Part shown: positions 45,170-56,940 of the stretch, in pieces
How positions within the stretch are numbered: position 1 is the first letter of the stretch
Layout: each line of letters opens with the position of its first letter
Origin: Bedellia somnulentella
Lineage: Eukaryota > Arthropoda > Insecta > Lepidoptera > Bedelliidae
Reading direction: 5' to 3'
Length of the DNA: 64,000 nucleotides
Assembly: GCA_963576735.1 (NCBI GenBank)
Contig: OY755178.1
Span: 15,996,001-16,060,000, forward strand
The notes under the pieces: model-generated
What the model saw: the letters and a program-made list of their open reading frames with translations, nothing else
What the model was told of the DNA's origin: nothing
The model's database searches: none
Position numbers and translations under genes: made by a program

Positions 45170-45845
45170 AATACAAAAAGCTTATTTTAAATTATCATGA
45201 CCATTAGAAATTTTCTTAACCCCATTAATAATTGTACCGAAGAGCATTAGGGCAGCAGAACCCTAAAAGAGGTGGAACATGGTAACAGATAAAGTGCGGC
45301 AATAAATCTTGGAGTCGCACGTTAAGTGCCCGCACTTACACCGGCGTAATGCAGCTGCACCTGTATACAGAATAACCTTTTAAATAACCCTAAACATTTT
45401 TACTGGACATGAACACTCATTATGTATGCTGTCATACTAGCGTAGTTGAGCTTGAGTATGTTGCGTTACGTCTCGTGTAGCTTTGTTTTCCTAGTGAATC
45501 TGCGTTAAATACACTTATATAAAATAAAATGGTCTGTAAAAAGACATGCAAAAAAGGCATTTCTCTTTTAATGGAATGGGAGCTGTTGGTTTTGCACGTT
45601 TTCAAGCTCGCATGCAAGGAAGTGCGTAAATTTTAATTCTAAATACCATTTGAAGACATTTGATAAAAAGACATACAGCTTCTTTGAGGGATTTTGTTTG
45701 ATGAAACCTGAACGGAAAAACCGCAAAAAAAATCATCTCTATAGAAGTAAAAGAAAAATACGTTATACGTACGATTTTCAGTTAGAACTCAAAACTCAAG
45801 AAATTTAATTTTCACTTGCCAGCTGACTGAGATATTGGGTCAAAA
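45170..45845. other. Unassigned sequence
   Basis: No gene or repeat recognised. Confidence 0.3.
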
Positions 45846-45847
45846 GA

Positions 45848-46015
45848 GCGCATATTCAACCCTACCTAGAGGCTGGAGTCTACCCTGTTTAGGCTGATTA
45901 GGCCATAGTCCTCCCCGCTAGCCAAATGTGGGTTGGCAGCAAAAAAAAAGTTTATCGCTCAAAAACCACTTAAAACATACCGTTAGTCGCCTCTTACGAC
46001 AACCGTAGGTAGAAA
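45848..46015 (-). repeat. Mixed repeat scraps
   Basis: CCCCGCTAGCCAAATGTGGG resembles a dispersed repeat common in moths; ACCGTTAGTCGCCTCTTACG after it is an S1 5' scrap. Confidence 0.4.
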
Positions 46016-46024
46016 ATTTGATAT

Positions 46025-46580
46025 ATAAACTTAAATAAATACGAACATAGAAAAGTTGCATTTTCTAGACCATAAATGTTATTACTCAACATGTTGGTTC
46101 CAGTATAAAATGAAGCCATTTAAAGTAAATTAAATCGTATCGAACTTTTCCATCCAACCTTTGCGGGAAAAGATCGTATCGTCCGGGCCTGCATCGCGCA
46201 AATATTAACCAAGGCAACAGAAAAATGTAGGACATATAATGAGAACAAAGGATAATGAAACGTCATAGTTATTGTGCAGCCGGTTTATATTGGAAAACAT
46301 TTTTAGATTCTTATTGGAGTTTTACTTTGTTTTGTTTGTATTGGAAGAATTTTTTGCCCATTAAGTTTATTTACTTCTGGAATTCATGCCATAGTCGTGA
46401 AATATCAAGATTCTGAGTACTTTACTTAAGGAGATTAAAGTCGAAATATTGATATATTATGCATACTGGGATGGGCTGTATTAAAATTTAATTACTTACT
46501 TACTTATTCGCCCCATTAATTTTTATCCCGACATAACAAAATGAAAGACAGAAAAGAATGTTATAATTACGAATTATAAT
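46025..46580. other. Unassigned AT-rich sequence
   Basis: No gene or repeat recognised. Confidence 0.3.
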
Positions 46581-46584
46581 CTTT

Positions 46585-46970
46585 AACATAACATAAACAT
46601 AACATGAACGTCCACGCCGAATATCCCCGAAGGGGTTGGCAGAGGTACTAATACTTCTGAACATCAAGTGACTTTGTCACCTGTGTTCAGAGTACCCACG
46701 TTTTTGCATGGACTGTGTACTCGCGTGATAGGGGGCAGGCCTATCGCCGTTTTGTACGAATACACTGTCACATGACTATTACAACTCAGCCATGTGGGTT
46801 TCCTCACGATGTTTTCCCTCACCGTTAAGAACCATGATAAATTAACCACACATATGTCTTTAGAAAAGACAAATTGGTGTAGGCCCAACCTGGGATTAGA
46901 ACACTGTCTGATTAGAATTAGTTGTCTACACGATAAGTGGTGTGCTACCCACTGAGCTGTCACGTCGTCT
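46585..46970 (-). repeat. S2 tRNA-derived SINE, full length
   Basis: AACATAACATAAACATAACA tail (TTATG units on the minus strand) to the tRNA-like head ending CACTGAGCTGTCACG. Confidence 0.87.
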
Positions 46971-46974
46971 CTGT

Positions 46975-47778
46975 CGTCTGTATGTAAACTTAATACAATA
47001 TCTTTCTTTAATTAGGTGATTAAGTGACGTAGCTGAAAATCCATCAACAACTATCTGTATTAAACTTTAATTAAAATCTCATTCCACTCAAATACCAAAA
47101 GTATCTGAAGAATAAAATTTCTAACTCTCTGCTACTTCTGGCTCTGACCACCTTTCACAATTAGCTTGCCTGTACATATATATTTGTCACAAAAACCCAG
47201 GGGCATTAATGGTATTTCTACATTAGCAACAACTGATCTGAACTATGTTTGCCGTTGCTTCGTCCAACTGGGAATAGCGATTCTGTATCAACCTAATAGT
47301 AATATCTTTACTACCAAGCTTTGACGCCTAAAGTTTATAGAACAAGCATATAAATACAGTTCTTAGACGTATGTATCACAAATATATCGATACTTTACAG
47401 TGAAGTATAATTAAAAAAGAAAGTTTTGTCATCGACAAGATTGCGAGAATCAAGACAGGTTAAGTCTTCGACTCTTTGTCGTCTACTCTTTCACAATTTA
47501 AGCGTTAAGACAGAACGAGTATTAGTTAAACATTCAAGGCGCACACTAGGGTAACAGCATAGAGTAAGAGTTTCAAAGTAACGTCTTCGGAGTGACATTT
47601 TAATAGCCACGTAATGGCGGGCGCGAGCGGAAATGAACGCGAGCTTTCTAGGGGGCAGCTTTTAATGAAAATCGAGACTTTTCGGGGAGGGCCAAGAAAT
47701 TTGTCTTCTTCTGCAGATTTCAAATAGGTCTTTTTTATATGAAACACGGCTGCGATACTGTTTTATATGTTCTTAGTA
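46975..47778. other. Unassigned sequence with a GC-richer patch
   Basis: 47610-47700 is GC-richer (GGCGGGCGCGAGCGGAAATG) but no coding or promoter signal can be supported. Confidence 0.3.
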
Positions 47779-47780
47779 GC

Positions 47781-48119
47781 TACATACATACATACATATA
47801 CTCACGGCTATAAATCCCTAGAAGGGGTAGCCAGAGCTAAGGAATTCGAAATTTCTCAGTCACGTTCGGAACGTTGAGTGGGGAAAAGATGGTAAAATAA
47901 AGGTTGTTGGTGATGGGTCTCCAACCGCATCGTCCAATATTCCCTTAAAAGCCCCAATACCGTTAGTCGCCTCTTACGTACATCCACCGGAAGAAACGGG
48001 GTAGTGCTATTCTATGTTTAAATTATGTCATTGAATACTGTATGTGTGTGCTAAATAAAAAAATTCTTTTCTTTTCTTTTTTTTCTTTCTTTTCTATTCT
48101 AAGCCGAAACTGCACAGCA
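47781..48119 (-). repeat. S1 SINE-like repeat carrying an 87-bp insertion
   Basis: S1 is continuous to CTATTCTA (48007-48014), interrupted by 48015-48101, and resumes at AAGCCGAAACTGCACAGCA. CTATTCTA is repeated at 48094-48101, an 8-bp target duplication. The insert contains AATAAA and a CTTTT-rich tract. Confidence 0.85.
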
Positions 48120-48124
48120 ATATT

Positions 48125-48550
48125 CTACTAATCTATTTTGTGATGTTTATCTGATTTACCTTATGCTACTAATATAATTGATATTGTGTGGATTTTTCAA
48201 GCATCCATTTATTATCGTTATTGATATAAATAAAAATTTTGCTACTAAATTACTGTTACTATGAGGTTAGTTTTAATTTTAACGCCTAAGTATTAATATA
48301 CTAACTTTTATTGTAAATCATGGCCTAAGGACAAATCTCAATTTTCGAAAGGGAAATTCACAACCAAGGGCATGGAACCTTTATATCGTAGAGTGGCAGA
48401 CAGATTTACGGTCACGCCAAACCGTAGAGAACTTAACTGGATAGAGAAGAGACGAAGACTGTAAATTTCTGTGTATGATTGTTATTCCGTATTTCAACCT
48501 GACTTAAGCGAAGCCGAAGCAAATGTATGAATAACAAAGGTCAGAAGATT
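48125..48550. other. Unassigned sequence
   Basis: No gene or repeat recognised. Confidence 0.3.
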
Positions 48551-48566
48551 GAATGACCAAGATAAC

Positions 48567-49893
48567 ATACATACATATTCTCACGCCGTTAGTTCCCATT
48601 GGGGTAGGCAGAGACTATCGATCGCCACTTTGTACGATCCTGGCAAACCTCTCTGGCTTCGTTTACATCGATCAATCTTTTCATACATGCTCTTTTATTC
48701 TTCATACTGCGGACACCTGCCTTTTTGAGCACATGTTCTATTTGATCCAAATGTGTCCTCCGAGGTCGTCCTCTACTAACATTACCTTCCACATTGGCTC
48801 TATATATCTCTTTCACCAATTTACTGTCATCCATCCTCTCTATGTGCCCAAACCATCTCAACATTCCTTTTTCTATCTTTCTTACAATATCATCTTTTAC
48901 ACCACACCTTTCACGAATCACATCATTCCTCACACGATCACATAACCTTACATTACACACTTTTCTGAGGGATCTCATTTCTACTGCATTCACTCTACTT
49001 TCATGCTTCTTCTGCCACACCCAACATTCACTGCCATACATAAGCGTAGGAACGAGGACAGCATCATGCACAGCCATTCGGGCCTTTGCAGACACCGACT
49101 GACTAGACATTAGACTATCCAGTGCTCCATTTACCGCATTACCCTTTTTCACTCTTCTCTCGATATCTTCATCACACTTTCCATCCCTAGTAAACAAACT
49201 TCCCAAATATACAAACTCTTTCACTTGTTCCACTAGTCTTAGTCACTTACCATTAATCTCAATCACGCATTCGGTCATATTCACCTCTCTCTCAAAAACC
49301 ATAGTTTTTGTTTTATCCACATTCACCCTCATTCCCTTCTTCTCAAAAGACGCACATGCAATATTCATCACCTCTTGCAGCTCTTCTACCGATGATGCAA
49401 GTAGCACTTGATCGTCGGCATATAAGAGGCATTTAATGATGAATCCACCCATTCTCAATCCATAATCACTTTCACGCAACTCTGTTAAACAGTCATCCAT
49501 GAACAAATTGAAGAGCCACGGGGAAGCTACACAACCCTGTCGGACACCCCGAGAGATCCCGAACCAGTCAGTATTTTCCCCGTTTACTCTCACACATGCA
49601 CTAGAATCCTCATAGAGTGATACCAGTGCACGTATAAGTCGACTCCCCAAACCGAACTTGGATAACACCTCCCATAAACACTTTCTTACCACCCTATCAT
49701 ACGCCTTCTCTAAATCAATGAAGGAGCAATACACCTTTCGGTTTTTAGCTAAGAACTTTTCGGTGATGCTCCTTAAAGAGAAGATTTGGTCCATACATCC
49801 CATTCCCTTTCTAAATCCTGCTTGCACATCCCAAATTTTATCTTCCGTTTCATTCATCACTCTTTCAATCAAAACCTTTGCATACCAACCAAA
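48567..49893 (-). mobile_element. RTE-like LINE (family L1), 5'-truncated
   Basis: Reads on the minus strand from mid reverse transcriptase to a tail of about 25 nt (CGGCGTGAGAATATGTATG) after the stop codon. Flanked by GACCAAGATAAC (48555-48566 and 49894-49905). A coding end running almost to the tail with a simple-repeat terminus is typical of RTE elements; the clade name is inferred. Confidence 0.88.
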
Positions 49894-49899
49894 GACCAA
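48589..49899 (-). pseudogene. L1 reverse transcriptase, partial, one nonsense codon
   Basis: Two open segments in the same frame (49243-49899 and 48589-49233) are separated by a single TGA (49243-49245). The first holds reverse transcriptase motifs: GFRKGMGCMDQI, FIDLEKAYDRV, SRGVRQGCVASPWLFNLFMD and the catalytic YADD (CLLYADDQVLLA). The second is the conserved C-terminal region (FVYLGSLFTRDGKCDEDIE, MYGSECWVWQKK, MRSLRKVCNV, GMLRWFGHIERM, GRPRRTHLDQIE) ending VSAYPNGN. The endonuclease domain is missing by 5' truncation. Its last codons are the sequence found repeatedly across the window as short L1 ends. Confidence 0.88.
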
Positions 49900-49907
49900 G
49901 ATAACTT

Positions 49908-50098
49908 ACATACATACATATACTCACGGCTATAAATCCCTAGAAGGGGTAGCCAGAGCTAAGGAATTAAAAATTCCTCAGCCAGTTGGTAATGTGTCTC
50001 CAACCGCATCGCCCAAAAATCCCTTAAAAAGCCCCAATACCGTTAGTCGCCTCTTACGTACACCCACTGGAAGAAATGTATCTACTATCTACACAGCA
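49908..50098 (-). repeat. S1 SINE-like repeat adjoining the L1 copy
   Basis: Tail TACATACATACATATACTCA to CTACACAGCA with internal deletion. Flanked by CAAGATAACTTA (49897-49908, 50109-50120), which overlaps the L1 target duplication. Confidence 0.85.
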
Positions 50099-50124
50099 AC
50101 TATCTTATCAAGATAACTTATCAA

Positions 50125-50490
50125 TAGCAATTAGGTTTTATTGGTTTTTTTTTGGAATTTTTTGCACTGAACTACGTTTGGTTTTCATTCTATTTCATTT
50201 CTTCTCTTTTTGACACCAAAATGCATCAAATTTAATAAGTACTCATTAAATTTAGTGGCCCGACACACGTCCCAACTAGGAGAACAGAATACAAAGGGAG
50301 ATTTCCTTTCACACGCGAAACGTCTTACACTTGGAGTCACTTTTTAGATAACACTTATCTCCCCATACCGAGCTTTTTATACGTACAAGTTTCTAATAGG
50401 TTTTTAAATAGTATGTAGATATATAAGTGTTTTTTTTCTGAAATATTCCTACTTATGATATATTCAATGACATGAAGAAGAGTATGTAGG
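50125..50490. other. Unassigned AT-rich sequence
   Basis: No gene or repeat recognised. Confidence 0.3.
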
Positions 50491-50496
50491 GTATGG

Positions 50497-50890
50497 TGCG
50501 ACATGATAGTCCAGTGGGTAGAACACCCGCCCGAAAACAGAAGGGCGTGAGTTCCAATCCTGGGTCGGGCGTAGGCCTGTAGGTAGGGGTGGAATTGGTG
50601 TAGACCAATTTGTCTTTTCTGAAGTCATATGTGTGATTAATTTATCATGGTTGTTAACGGTGAGGGAAAACATCGTGAGGAAACCCACATGGCTGAGTTG
50701 TACTTAGTCATGTGACAGTGTATTCGTACAAAACGGCGATAGGCCTGCCCCCTATCACGTGAGTACACCGTCTAAGCAAAACGTGGGTACCTTCTCTGGA
50801 CACTAGATGGCGCTTGCCATGTAAGTTCAGAAGTATTGGTACCTCTGCCAACCCCTTCGGGGATAAACGGCGTGACCGTTTATGTTATGA
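50497..50890 (+). repeat. S2 tRNA-derived SINE, full length, plus strand
   Basis: Best-oriented copy. The tRNA-like head starts GCGACATGATAGTCCAGTGG (A box) and has a B-box-like GAGTTCCAATCC; then the common body to CGGGGATAAACGGCGTGACC and tail TTTATGTTATG. Confidence 0.88.
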
Positions 50891-50894
50891 AGAA

Positions 50895-51650
50895 GAGATG
50901 ATGCAGACATTTAGAAATTTAAACAATAATCTTTTTGTCTGGCAAGTTTTACATTCACTAGGTAATATTGTTTGGATTGTGTGCAACATTCGTCTTCTAA
51001 TTTTAAAGTAGAATATACAGAATTGATTGATATATTTAATGGACCACCAATTGTACCCAATTCAAAGCCGAAAAAGAACATTGAAATTTTAGAAATAAGG
51101 TTCCTCAGAAGTTTATGTAGTTCAATACGCAACAGGGAGAATTGTGATGAAATATGAAAGATGAGGTTGTAGGAAGATAGTATAAAGAAACGCTTATATG
51201 GTACATGAAGCGGATACATGAAAGTAAAGTATTCTTTGTAAAGTATTCTAAGTTATTCTTTAGTCTTTTTTAAGTGGCCCGCCCAGGGAAACAAGTGAAA
51301 ATCAGTGTTTCAAAGCAAATTTCAACGCTGAGTTTAAACACTCGCTGTCCCGTTTTTATTGCTGTGATCCACAAAATGGCTGTTATAATCATAGCTTCTA
51401 TAAATGTGTTTTTCTGTTTTTGTTGTAATGTGTTTTTTGTTGTTTTTGTAATGTATGTGACCATGTTGTTGTACTTTGTGTGTCTGAGTAGTGGAAATAA
51501 ATGGGTGTCTATTAAAATAAATACATAGAGAGAAATGTTCTTCCAAAAACTTAAGAAAGAGGTATAAGTCAAAAATTAGGCAAAAAAAATACAACATATG
51601 GGAAGATTGGTCAGAATCATAAAAATCAATGTTCGCCTAAAAATATTGGC
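50895..51650. other. Unassigned sequence
   Basis: Several 80-100-codon frames on both strands without family resemblance. A short S1 3' scrap lies at 51656-51704. Confidence 0.3.
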
Positions 51651-51704
51651 TAGTAATTACATACATATACGGCTATAAATCCATAGAAGGGGTAATCAGA
51701 GATG

Positions 51705-52130
51705 ATACCATAATATATAGAAAGCTAATATCATAATTATTACATAGCAAAAAAATGACGATTTAATGATTTATATGTGAGTGAGATATCAGTGTATCCA
51801 TATTAAGATAGTTTAAGAGTGAAAAGTAAAGTATAGTAACAGTTTTAATCGACCAGAATTATTTTCATGTCATTGGACTGCACAGTCATTTCACTTCATT
51901 TAAGTTTGCTTTTATTTGTCTAGCACACTTTCTCTGTCAATACAAAGTTAACTTCTGTGACATTCAAGTACGTGCCAAAGTTTTATCTGTGAGGCCACCA
52001 AATGGATGACCTCAGATGTCGCCTAAAGTTTTTACTGAGTCCTAAGCTAAAATAACCATGGTAGGTCAGCGAAAACCACTCGAGCTAAATATATAAAACT
52101 TTAAAGAACTAAGTATTACCTTCCTTCCTA
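51705..52130. other. Unassigned AT-rich sequence
   Basis: No gene or repeat recognised. Confidence 0.3.
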
Positions 52131-52132
52131 CC

Positions 52133-52160
52133 TTCACTTACCGTAAAGACGGTAAGTGAA
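52133..52160. other. Perfect 12-bp stem, 4-nt loop hairpin
   Basis: TTCACTTACCGT and ACGGTAAGTGAA separated by AAAG, at the start of a diverged S2 scrap. Confidence 0.7.
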
Positions 52161-52275
52161 AACAGTGTCACGTGGCAGAGTATTTTCACAAAGCGGTGGT
52201 GATAGGCTTGCCCCCTATCACGTGGAAGCTCTGTGAACACGAAAAGTGAAAACTTGACACCTAGTGCCAGAAATT
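52161..52275 (+). repeat. S2 body scrap, diverged
   Basis: GATAGGCTTGCCCCCTATCA and CGTGGAAGC follow the S2 centre. Confidence 0.55.
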
Positions 52276-52279
52276 GCTC

Positions 52280-52840
52280 GTAATTTACAGATAAATCTAT
52301 GTATGTAGAAACCATTAAGTTTTGAGAGTAGTCATATGAAAAACTTGTGAAAGTGTTCAATTAAATCAAACGCACTGACAGTAATAGTACTTGCAGAAAA
52401 CATATGATATTATAAGAGGATATTAGAAGAGGATAAGTCATGACTATACTGGTAACTCACGGCTATTAAATTCAAGAAATGTCAGAGACTGAAAAACACG
52501 CTCTTGGAGCCCATTTAACTATAAAGGTGGAAATTAATTCCCAATATAAGCTGAAAATCATGAAAACACGTGGATTATAGGAGAATATTGGTAATTAATT
52601 TTCACTTTTTGACATAAATGTGAAAATTCGATATTTATTTTCCGTTTCCGAATGTTTGAATCCTACACTCCCTGCTATATTTATCTATGCTTATCTAGAG
52701 ATATTCTGCTTTGTTTATCTGGTGATATTCTGTTATTTTACACCCACAATAGCTAAAATATTGTGCAATATTATTATATTTAGACTTGGACATCTTATGG
52801 TCCTGCAAGGGTAAAAGGGTCTTAAAGATTCAGTACTTTT
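52280..52840. other. Unassigned AT-rich sequence
   Basis: No gene or repeat recognised. Confidence 0.3.
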
Positions 52841-52844
52841 TAAA

Positions 52845-53075
52845 GGATTCATCATCATCATAATTTTCAGCCAATAGACTTTCACTGCTGCCCCACTCAT
52901 CGGCTTCACACAACTTTCACTAAGTCTTCGGTCCATCTCGTGGGAGGCTTAAGTACACTGCATCGTCCAGTACGTGGCTGCCACTCCAGAAAGTTGGAGC
53001 CCGAACGGTTGTCAGTTATTGCCACTTTTGTTATGTAACTCACAGTTTTTACAAGAGTTGTTAGTTGTGTTTTTA
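52845..53075 (-). repeat. L2-family LINE 3' end with (ATG)n tail
   Basis: Minus-strand reading includes WQPRTGRCSVLKPPTRWTED and LVKVV, then a tail of ATGATGATGATGA (complement at 52847-52860). Related to the scrap at 19,171. Confidence 0.6.
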
Positions 53076-53091
53076 TGTAATTGTACATAAA

Positions 53092-53354
53092 TGCCGTGTA
53101 GTGGCGGCTTAGAATGTCACTACTCCTTTCTACACACGGGTGTCGCTAACGACACATCTTAAGGCGATGAAAGAGTATGGGGTTTTTAGGCGGTTTTTGG
53201 GTGATGCGGTTGGAGACCAATCATCAACGACACTTTATTTCTACCATCTTGTCCCATATCAACTTTCTAATGTGGCTGAGGAGTTTCTAGCTCTAAAGCT
53301 CTGGCTACCCCTTTTTGGGATGTATGGCCGTGAGTATATGTATGTATGCATGTA
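53092..53354 (+). repeat. S1 SINE-like repeat, divergent subfamily
   Basis: GCCGTGTAGTGGCGGCTTAG start, ACACGGGTGTCG in place of GTGGGTGTACG, tail intact. Its 3' half is also the left edge of the segmental duplication. Confidence 0.8.
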
Positions 53355-53593
53355 CTTAAATAAATAAGTATTTCATCTAAAACATAAACTCGTTAAGAAA
53401 TTTTTGCATTAAAAATAACATTTGCCAAATTATTACTTACTTTTTCGCACAAACACAAACAAAAAGGCAACTAAAAAGTAATACAGAAATATTTTGATTG
53501 GTCATCTCAGAGGAAGCAGCAGAGGTATACTTATATCATCTATCTTCTATACTTAATAAGAACTCTACATCCCGGTTATAGCTATTATTTAAC

Positions 53594-53690
53594 ACTAGTG
53601 GATCGGCCCAGCTTCACACGGGTAGCGTAGTTTTAAAAATATCTGAGGTTTCTTCAATCACTGCTCAACCTTTGTGAAATTTAGCGCAAC
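53594..53690. repeat. Unit-A-specific insert, transposon-like
   Basis: About 110 bp (TAGTGGATCGGCCCAGCTTC, ACACGGGTAGCG) absent from the equivalent place in unit B (59,079). Confidence 0.45.
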
Positions 53691-53849
53691 TTATAGCACT
53701 CCTGAATAGTGAAGCTTTGTGATTGTGAAAGCGCTTTAATGAACGGTTCAGATTCCCCGAAAATAGTCCCATGCAAACAAACAATCAGAGTTACAAACTT
53801 TGCATACATCATACACATACTCACGGCTATCTTTTACCCGAGCAACCAT

Positions 53850-53912
53850 TGCTAAAAAAATAATCGAAGGCCTGCCTTTTTGAGTACATTCTGTATTTGA
53901 TCTTAACGAATT
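53850..53912 (-). repeat. L1 LINE scrap cut by a deletion
   Basis: CGAAGGCCTGCCTTTTTGAG and ATTCTGTATTTGATC. In unit B the same L1 end is complete (59,897-60,060), so unit A lost the rest. Confidence 0.65.
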
Positions 53913-54203
53913 ATTTAAGTTAGAATTATAAAGGTGAATGTCTCATGTTCTATCTATTTTACATTTAAGTTCATCACCACAGCAATATGAAACGAACGAT
54001 TGTATTTTCAACGAATTGATGTTTGCTCTATAAATAGCGCTTGAAAGACATTTGCGAGTCATCTTGTAATTAATTCTCGTTGTTTCGCTTTAAACTATTT
54101 AAACCAACTCGTTGTTTAATTTACGCTAGGTTTATGAGAGCCTGGTAGTAATTTATATTTTATTCCACGCAGTACTTATAATTTATTTATGTGATGCCAT
54201 ATT

Positions 54204-54377
54204 GCTGTGTAGTGTCGGCTTAGAATAGCGTTGTGGTTGGAGACCCATCAGCAAAAATATTTATTTTACGATCTTTTCCCAACTGAACTTCCAAAAGTGG
54301 CTGAGGAATTTCTGATTCCTTAGCTCTGGCTACCCCTTCTAGGGATTTATAGCCGTGAGTCTATGTATGTAGGTATG
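54204..54377 (+). repeat. S1 repeat with internal deletion (shared by both units)
   Basis: GGCTTAGAATAGCG joins TTGTGGTTGGAGACCC; the same join is present at 60,378, so it predates the duplication. Confidence 0.85.
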
Positions 54378-55455
54378 TAAATAATTAAGTTTATATATTC
54401 TCCTGACACATTAAGTTGTCCCCAACGTATACACAATGTTTGGTATATGTTAGAAAATGTAATGATATGAGTCGACCTAATGAAAAATTTGTATCTGTGC
54501 TATTTAGTGTACTGCATCCTCGACGACAGTGGAACTGAATATTTACTTAATTTACGGACACATGTTTAAGAAACCTGTGTTATTTTTGTTAGAAATTTGG
54601 ATCTTTCGAATGGATATTTAATTATATGTGCAAAATAACGAAAACTTAGACTTCGAAATCCCTCTCCACCTAGCTCGTCACGGTTTCAGCATTCCGTGGT
54701 CAAACTTAATAATTTGTTAGCAAATCCTTGATCATCCGCTGTCTTTATACCTTTAGGTTCAAAATTTTATTTTCTAAGTTAAAAAAGACCAATTTTGAAA
54801 AATACATTTTCGAATAAAAACAAAATAATTAAAATTGGATTTTTCTATCAAAAGTTATCCGTGTTCTCAAACAAATATATACGTGACGAAGTGATAACCT
54901 ACTCTGTTTTTGTTTAGTTAAAAAGTATTCAAATAGCCCCTTTACCTCCATAACTTCGAACTGTGAAATGATACAAGTTTCGTAGAAAGACAACCCAAAC
55001 ACAAAAGTCCATTGACAAAACGAATCGAAACGAATAAAACAAACATTACAGTTTCTATAAACAATATGAAGTGCAAAACGTTGGTTGAAGTAAAATAATA
55101 TTATCTCAAATAAAGGATTGTGGCCACGAGGCGATCGCTATATCCTTGTGTAATCCTCAGGATACGTGGCGAAGACGTGACCGGAGAGCCCCCTCCGCCT
55201 CTGGTAAGATACCCTTGTAGGCGCACTGACTGGTTTGTACACCGACGTTCAATTTATGGAAACTTATTCTTTTTGACCCGCTGTTGCCCATTGTTGGGAT
55301 AGTTTGCATATGAACTGACTATTTCAGCAATGCAATTGTCACCATTTGAGTTTGTAAATGTTAGACCGTGTCTACAAACTAGACTCAGCTCAAAATCAAG
55401 AATAACGGTCACTCTAAGGCTAGTGAGCGAAATCCCTTATGTATCTTCAATTTTC

Positions 55456-55475
55456 ATATATATATATATATATAT
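55456..55475. repeat. (TA)n microsatellite
   Basis: Dinucleotide run, matched by one at 61,573-61,592 in unit B. Confidence 0.8.
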
Positions 55476-55570
55476 ACTCAGCCAACTTATGGCTTGGCAT
55501 CGGTTGGGGCTGGGATTACCCAGTCCCAGCAATCGGTGCCCGCTGCTGGTAGTACAATTTACATATGTTG

Positions 55571-55819
55571 ATACATACATACATATACTCTAGACTGTAA
55601 ATCCCTAGAAGGGGTAGCCAGAAATAAGGAATTAGAAATTCCTCAACCACTTTTGGAAAGTAGAGTGGGGAAAAGATGGTAAAATAAAGATTGTTAGTGA
55701 CGGGTCTCCAACCGCATCGCCCAAAAATTCCTTAATAACCCCAACACCGTTAGTTGCCTTTTACGTACACCCACCGGAAGAAATGGGGTAGTGCTATTCT
55801 AAGCCGACACTACACAGCA
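55571..55819 (-). repeat. S1 SINE-like repeat (shared by both units)
   Basis: Full copy, CATACATACATATACTC to CCGACACTACACAGCA; equivalent copy at 61,785-62,026. Confidence 0.9.
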
Positions 55820-56787
55820 ATACGTTGATATGCATAGAAAAGCCAGGTGGGCCTACTTTAGGGCCTCAGGATTGAGAACTGGACGAATGGGTTATCGGAC
55901 AGCAATGTACCGCGAATTTCTGCGGCTGGATTCCAACTATTTGCTATATAATTGTTAATAATTTGGTATTTATACCACAAATTCAAATGAAAAAACACAT
56001 TGGTGTAGGTCCAACTTAAGCTTTGAATCCATTCTTCTCCGTATTTTAGACCATTTTTACTGAGCTTTGAAAGCAGTGAAATGTTATCGAATAACTACTA
56101 GGACTTCAATGCAATTGTGCAATTGAAAAAAAGAGCTGAGCGATATGTTCGACTCGACTGAACTATCTTTATTGCAAATTAGTAATGAAAATTTTGTTTT
56201 TTGATTTTTTTTATTCTGAGTGCGTACTTCTTATTTTTTTTCAACTAAAACAATATATATCATAGCCTTGATCAGTCTGAAAATTTTTATCAAGATCGGT
56301 CAAGCAGTTCAGGAGGAGTAGAGTTCCGAAGAAGCGGCGGAAGTGAGCGTATGAGTTTCTCGATGGTAAGTCTATGGAAAAGTTTTTGGCAATTTCTTCT
56401 AGATGTTAGAAAAAGTTCGATTTTTTTTTCACTAAAACCTGTAGGTACTTTGTGGCTATCAGCCTGTGAAATTTGTTTAAGATCTGTCAAGCGGTTCCGG
56501 AGGAGTAGCGTTCCATGGAAACGGCTAACCCGCGTAATAAATTCTGATAATCAAAATCACCAAAAAGAATAGAAAATGCTCCTTTAACGAAATTCCATCA
56601 GCTAAGTGGTCAGTGTAATTCCCCACGATCTGCTCAGCGGGCGGTCGGTAACTTTATTAAATAGTGGTTAAAGTTGTTCGTTACATAACTAAGATACTGC
56701 ATCAGTGATATCGAGAAAACTCAGTTTATGTGTGTTATTTTAAACTTGGCTTACAAAATAAGGGCGTAATGAAAACTTTAGTGATAA

Positions 56788-56940
56788 TTTAGGCGACTCC
56801 GTGGCCAAGAGGATAGGTTAGGACTAGCCTTTCGGTCCGGAGGTTGTGGGTTCGATCCCCGCTGGTAGCAATATTAATCAGTATAAATTATTGTTTCCTA
56901 GTCTTGTGTGTTATTTATATATGTATAATATAATTAAACT
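56788..56940 (+). repeat. S4 tRNA-like SINE, unit A
   Basis: TCCGTGGCCAAGAGGATAGG (A box region), GGTTCGATCCCC (B box), then the body GTTTCCTAGTCTTGTGTG. Long tRNA variable region GACTAGCCTTTCGGTCC suggests a Ser/Leu-type ancestor. Confidence 0.7.

Noticed and set aside
48553..49102. Plus-strand frames of 102-130 codons
   Set aside because: Antisense shadows of the L1 reverse transcriptase.
56800..56870. Functional tRNA-Ser or tRNA-Leu gene
   Set aside because: Followed by a conserved SINE body and repeated at 24,636 and 62,567; acceptor ends do not pair convincingly.
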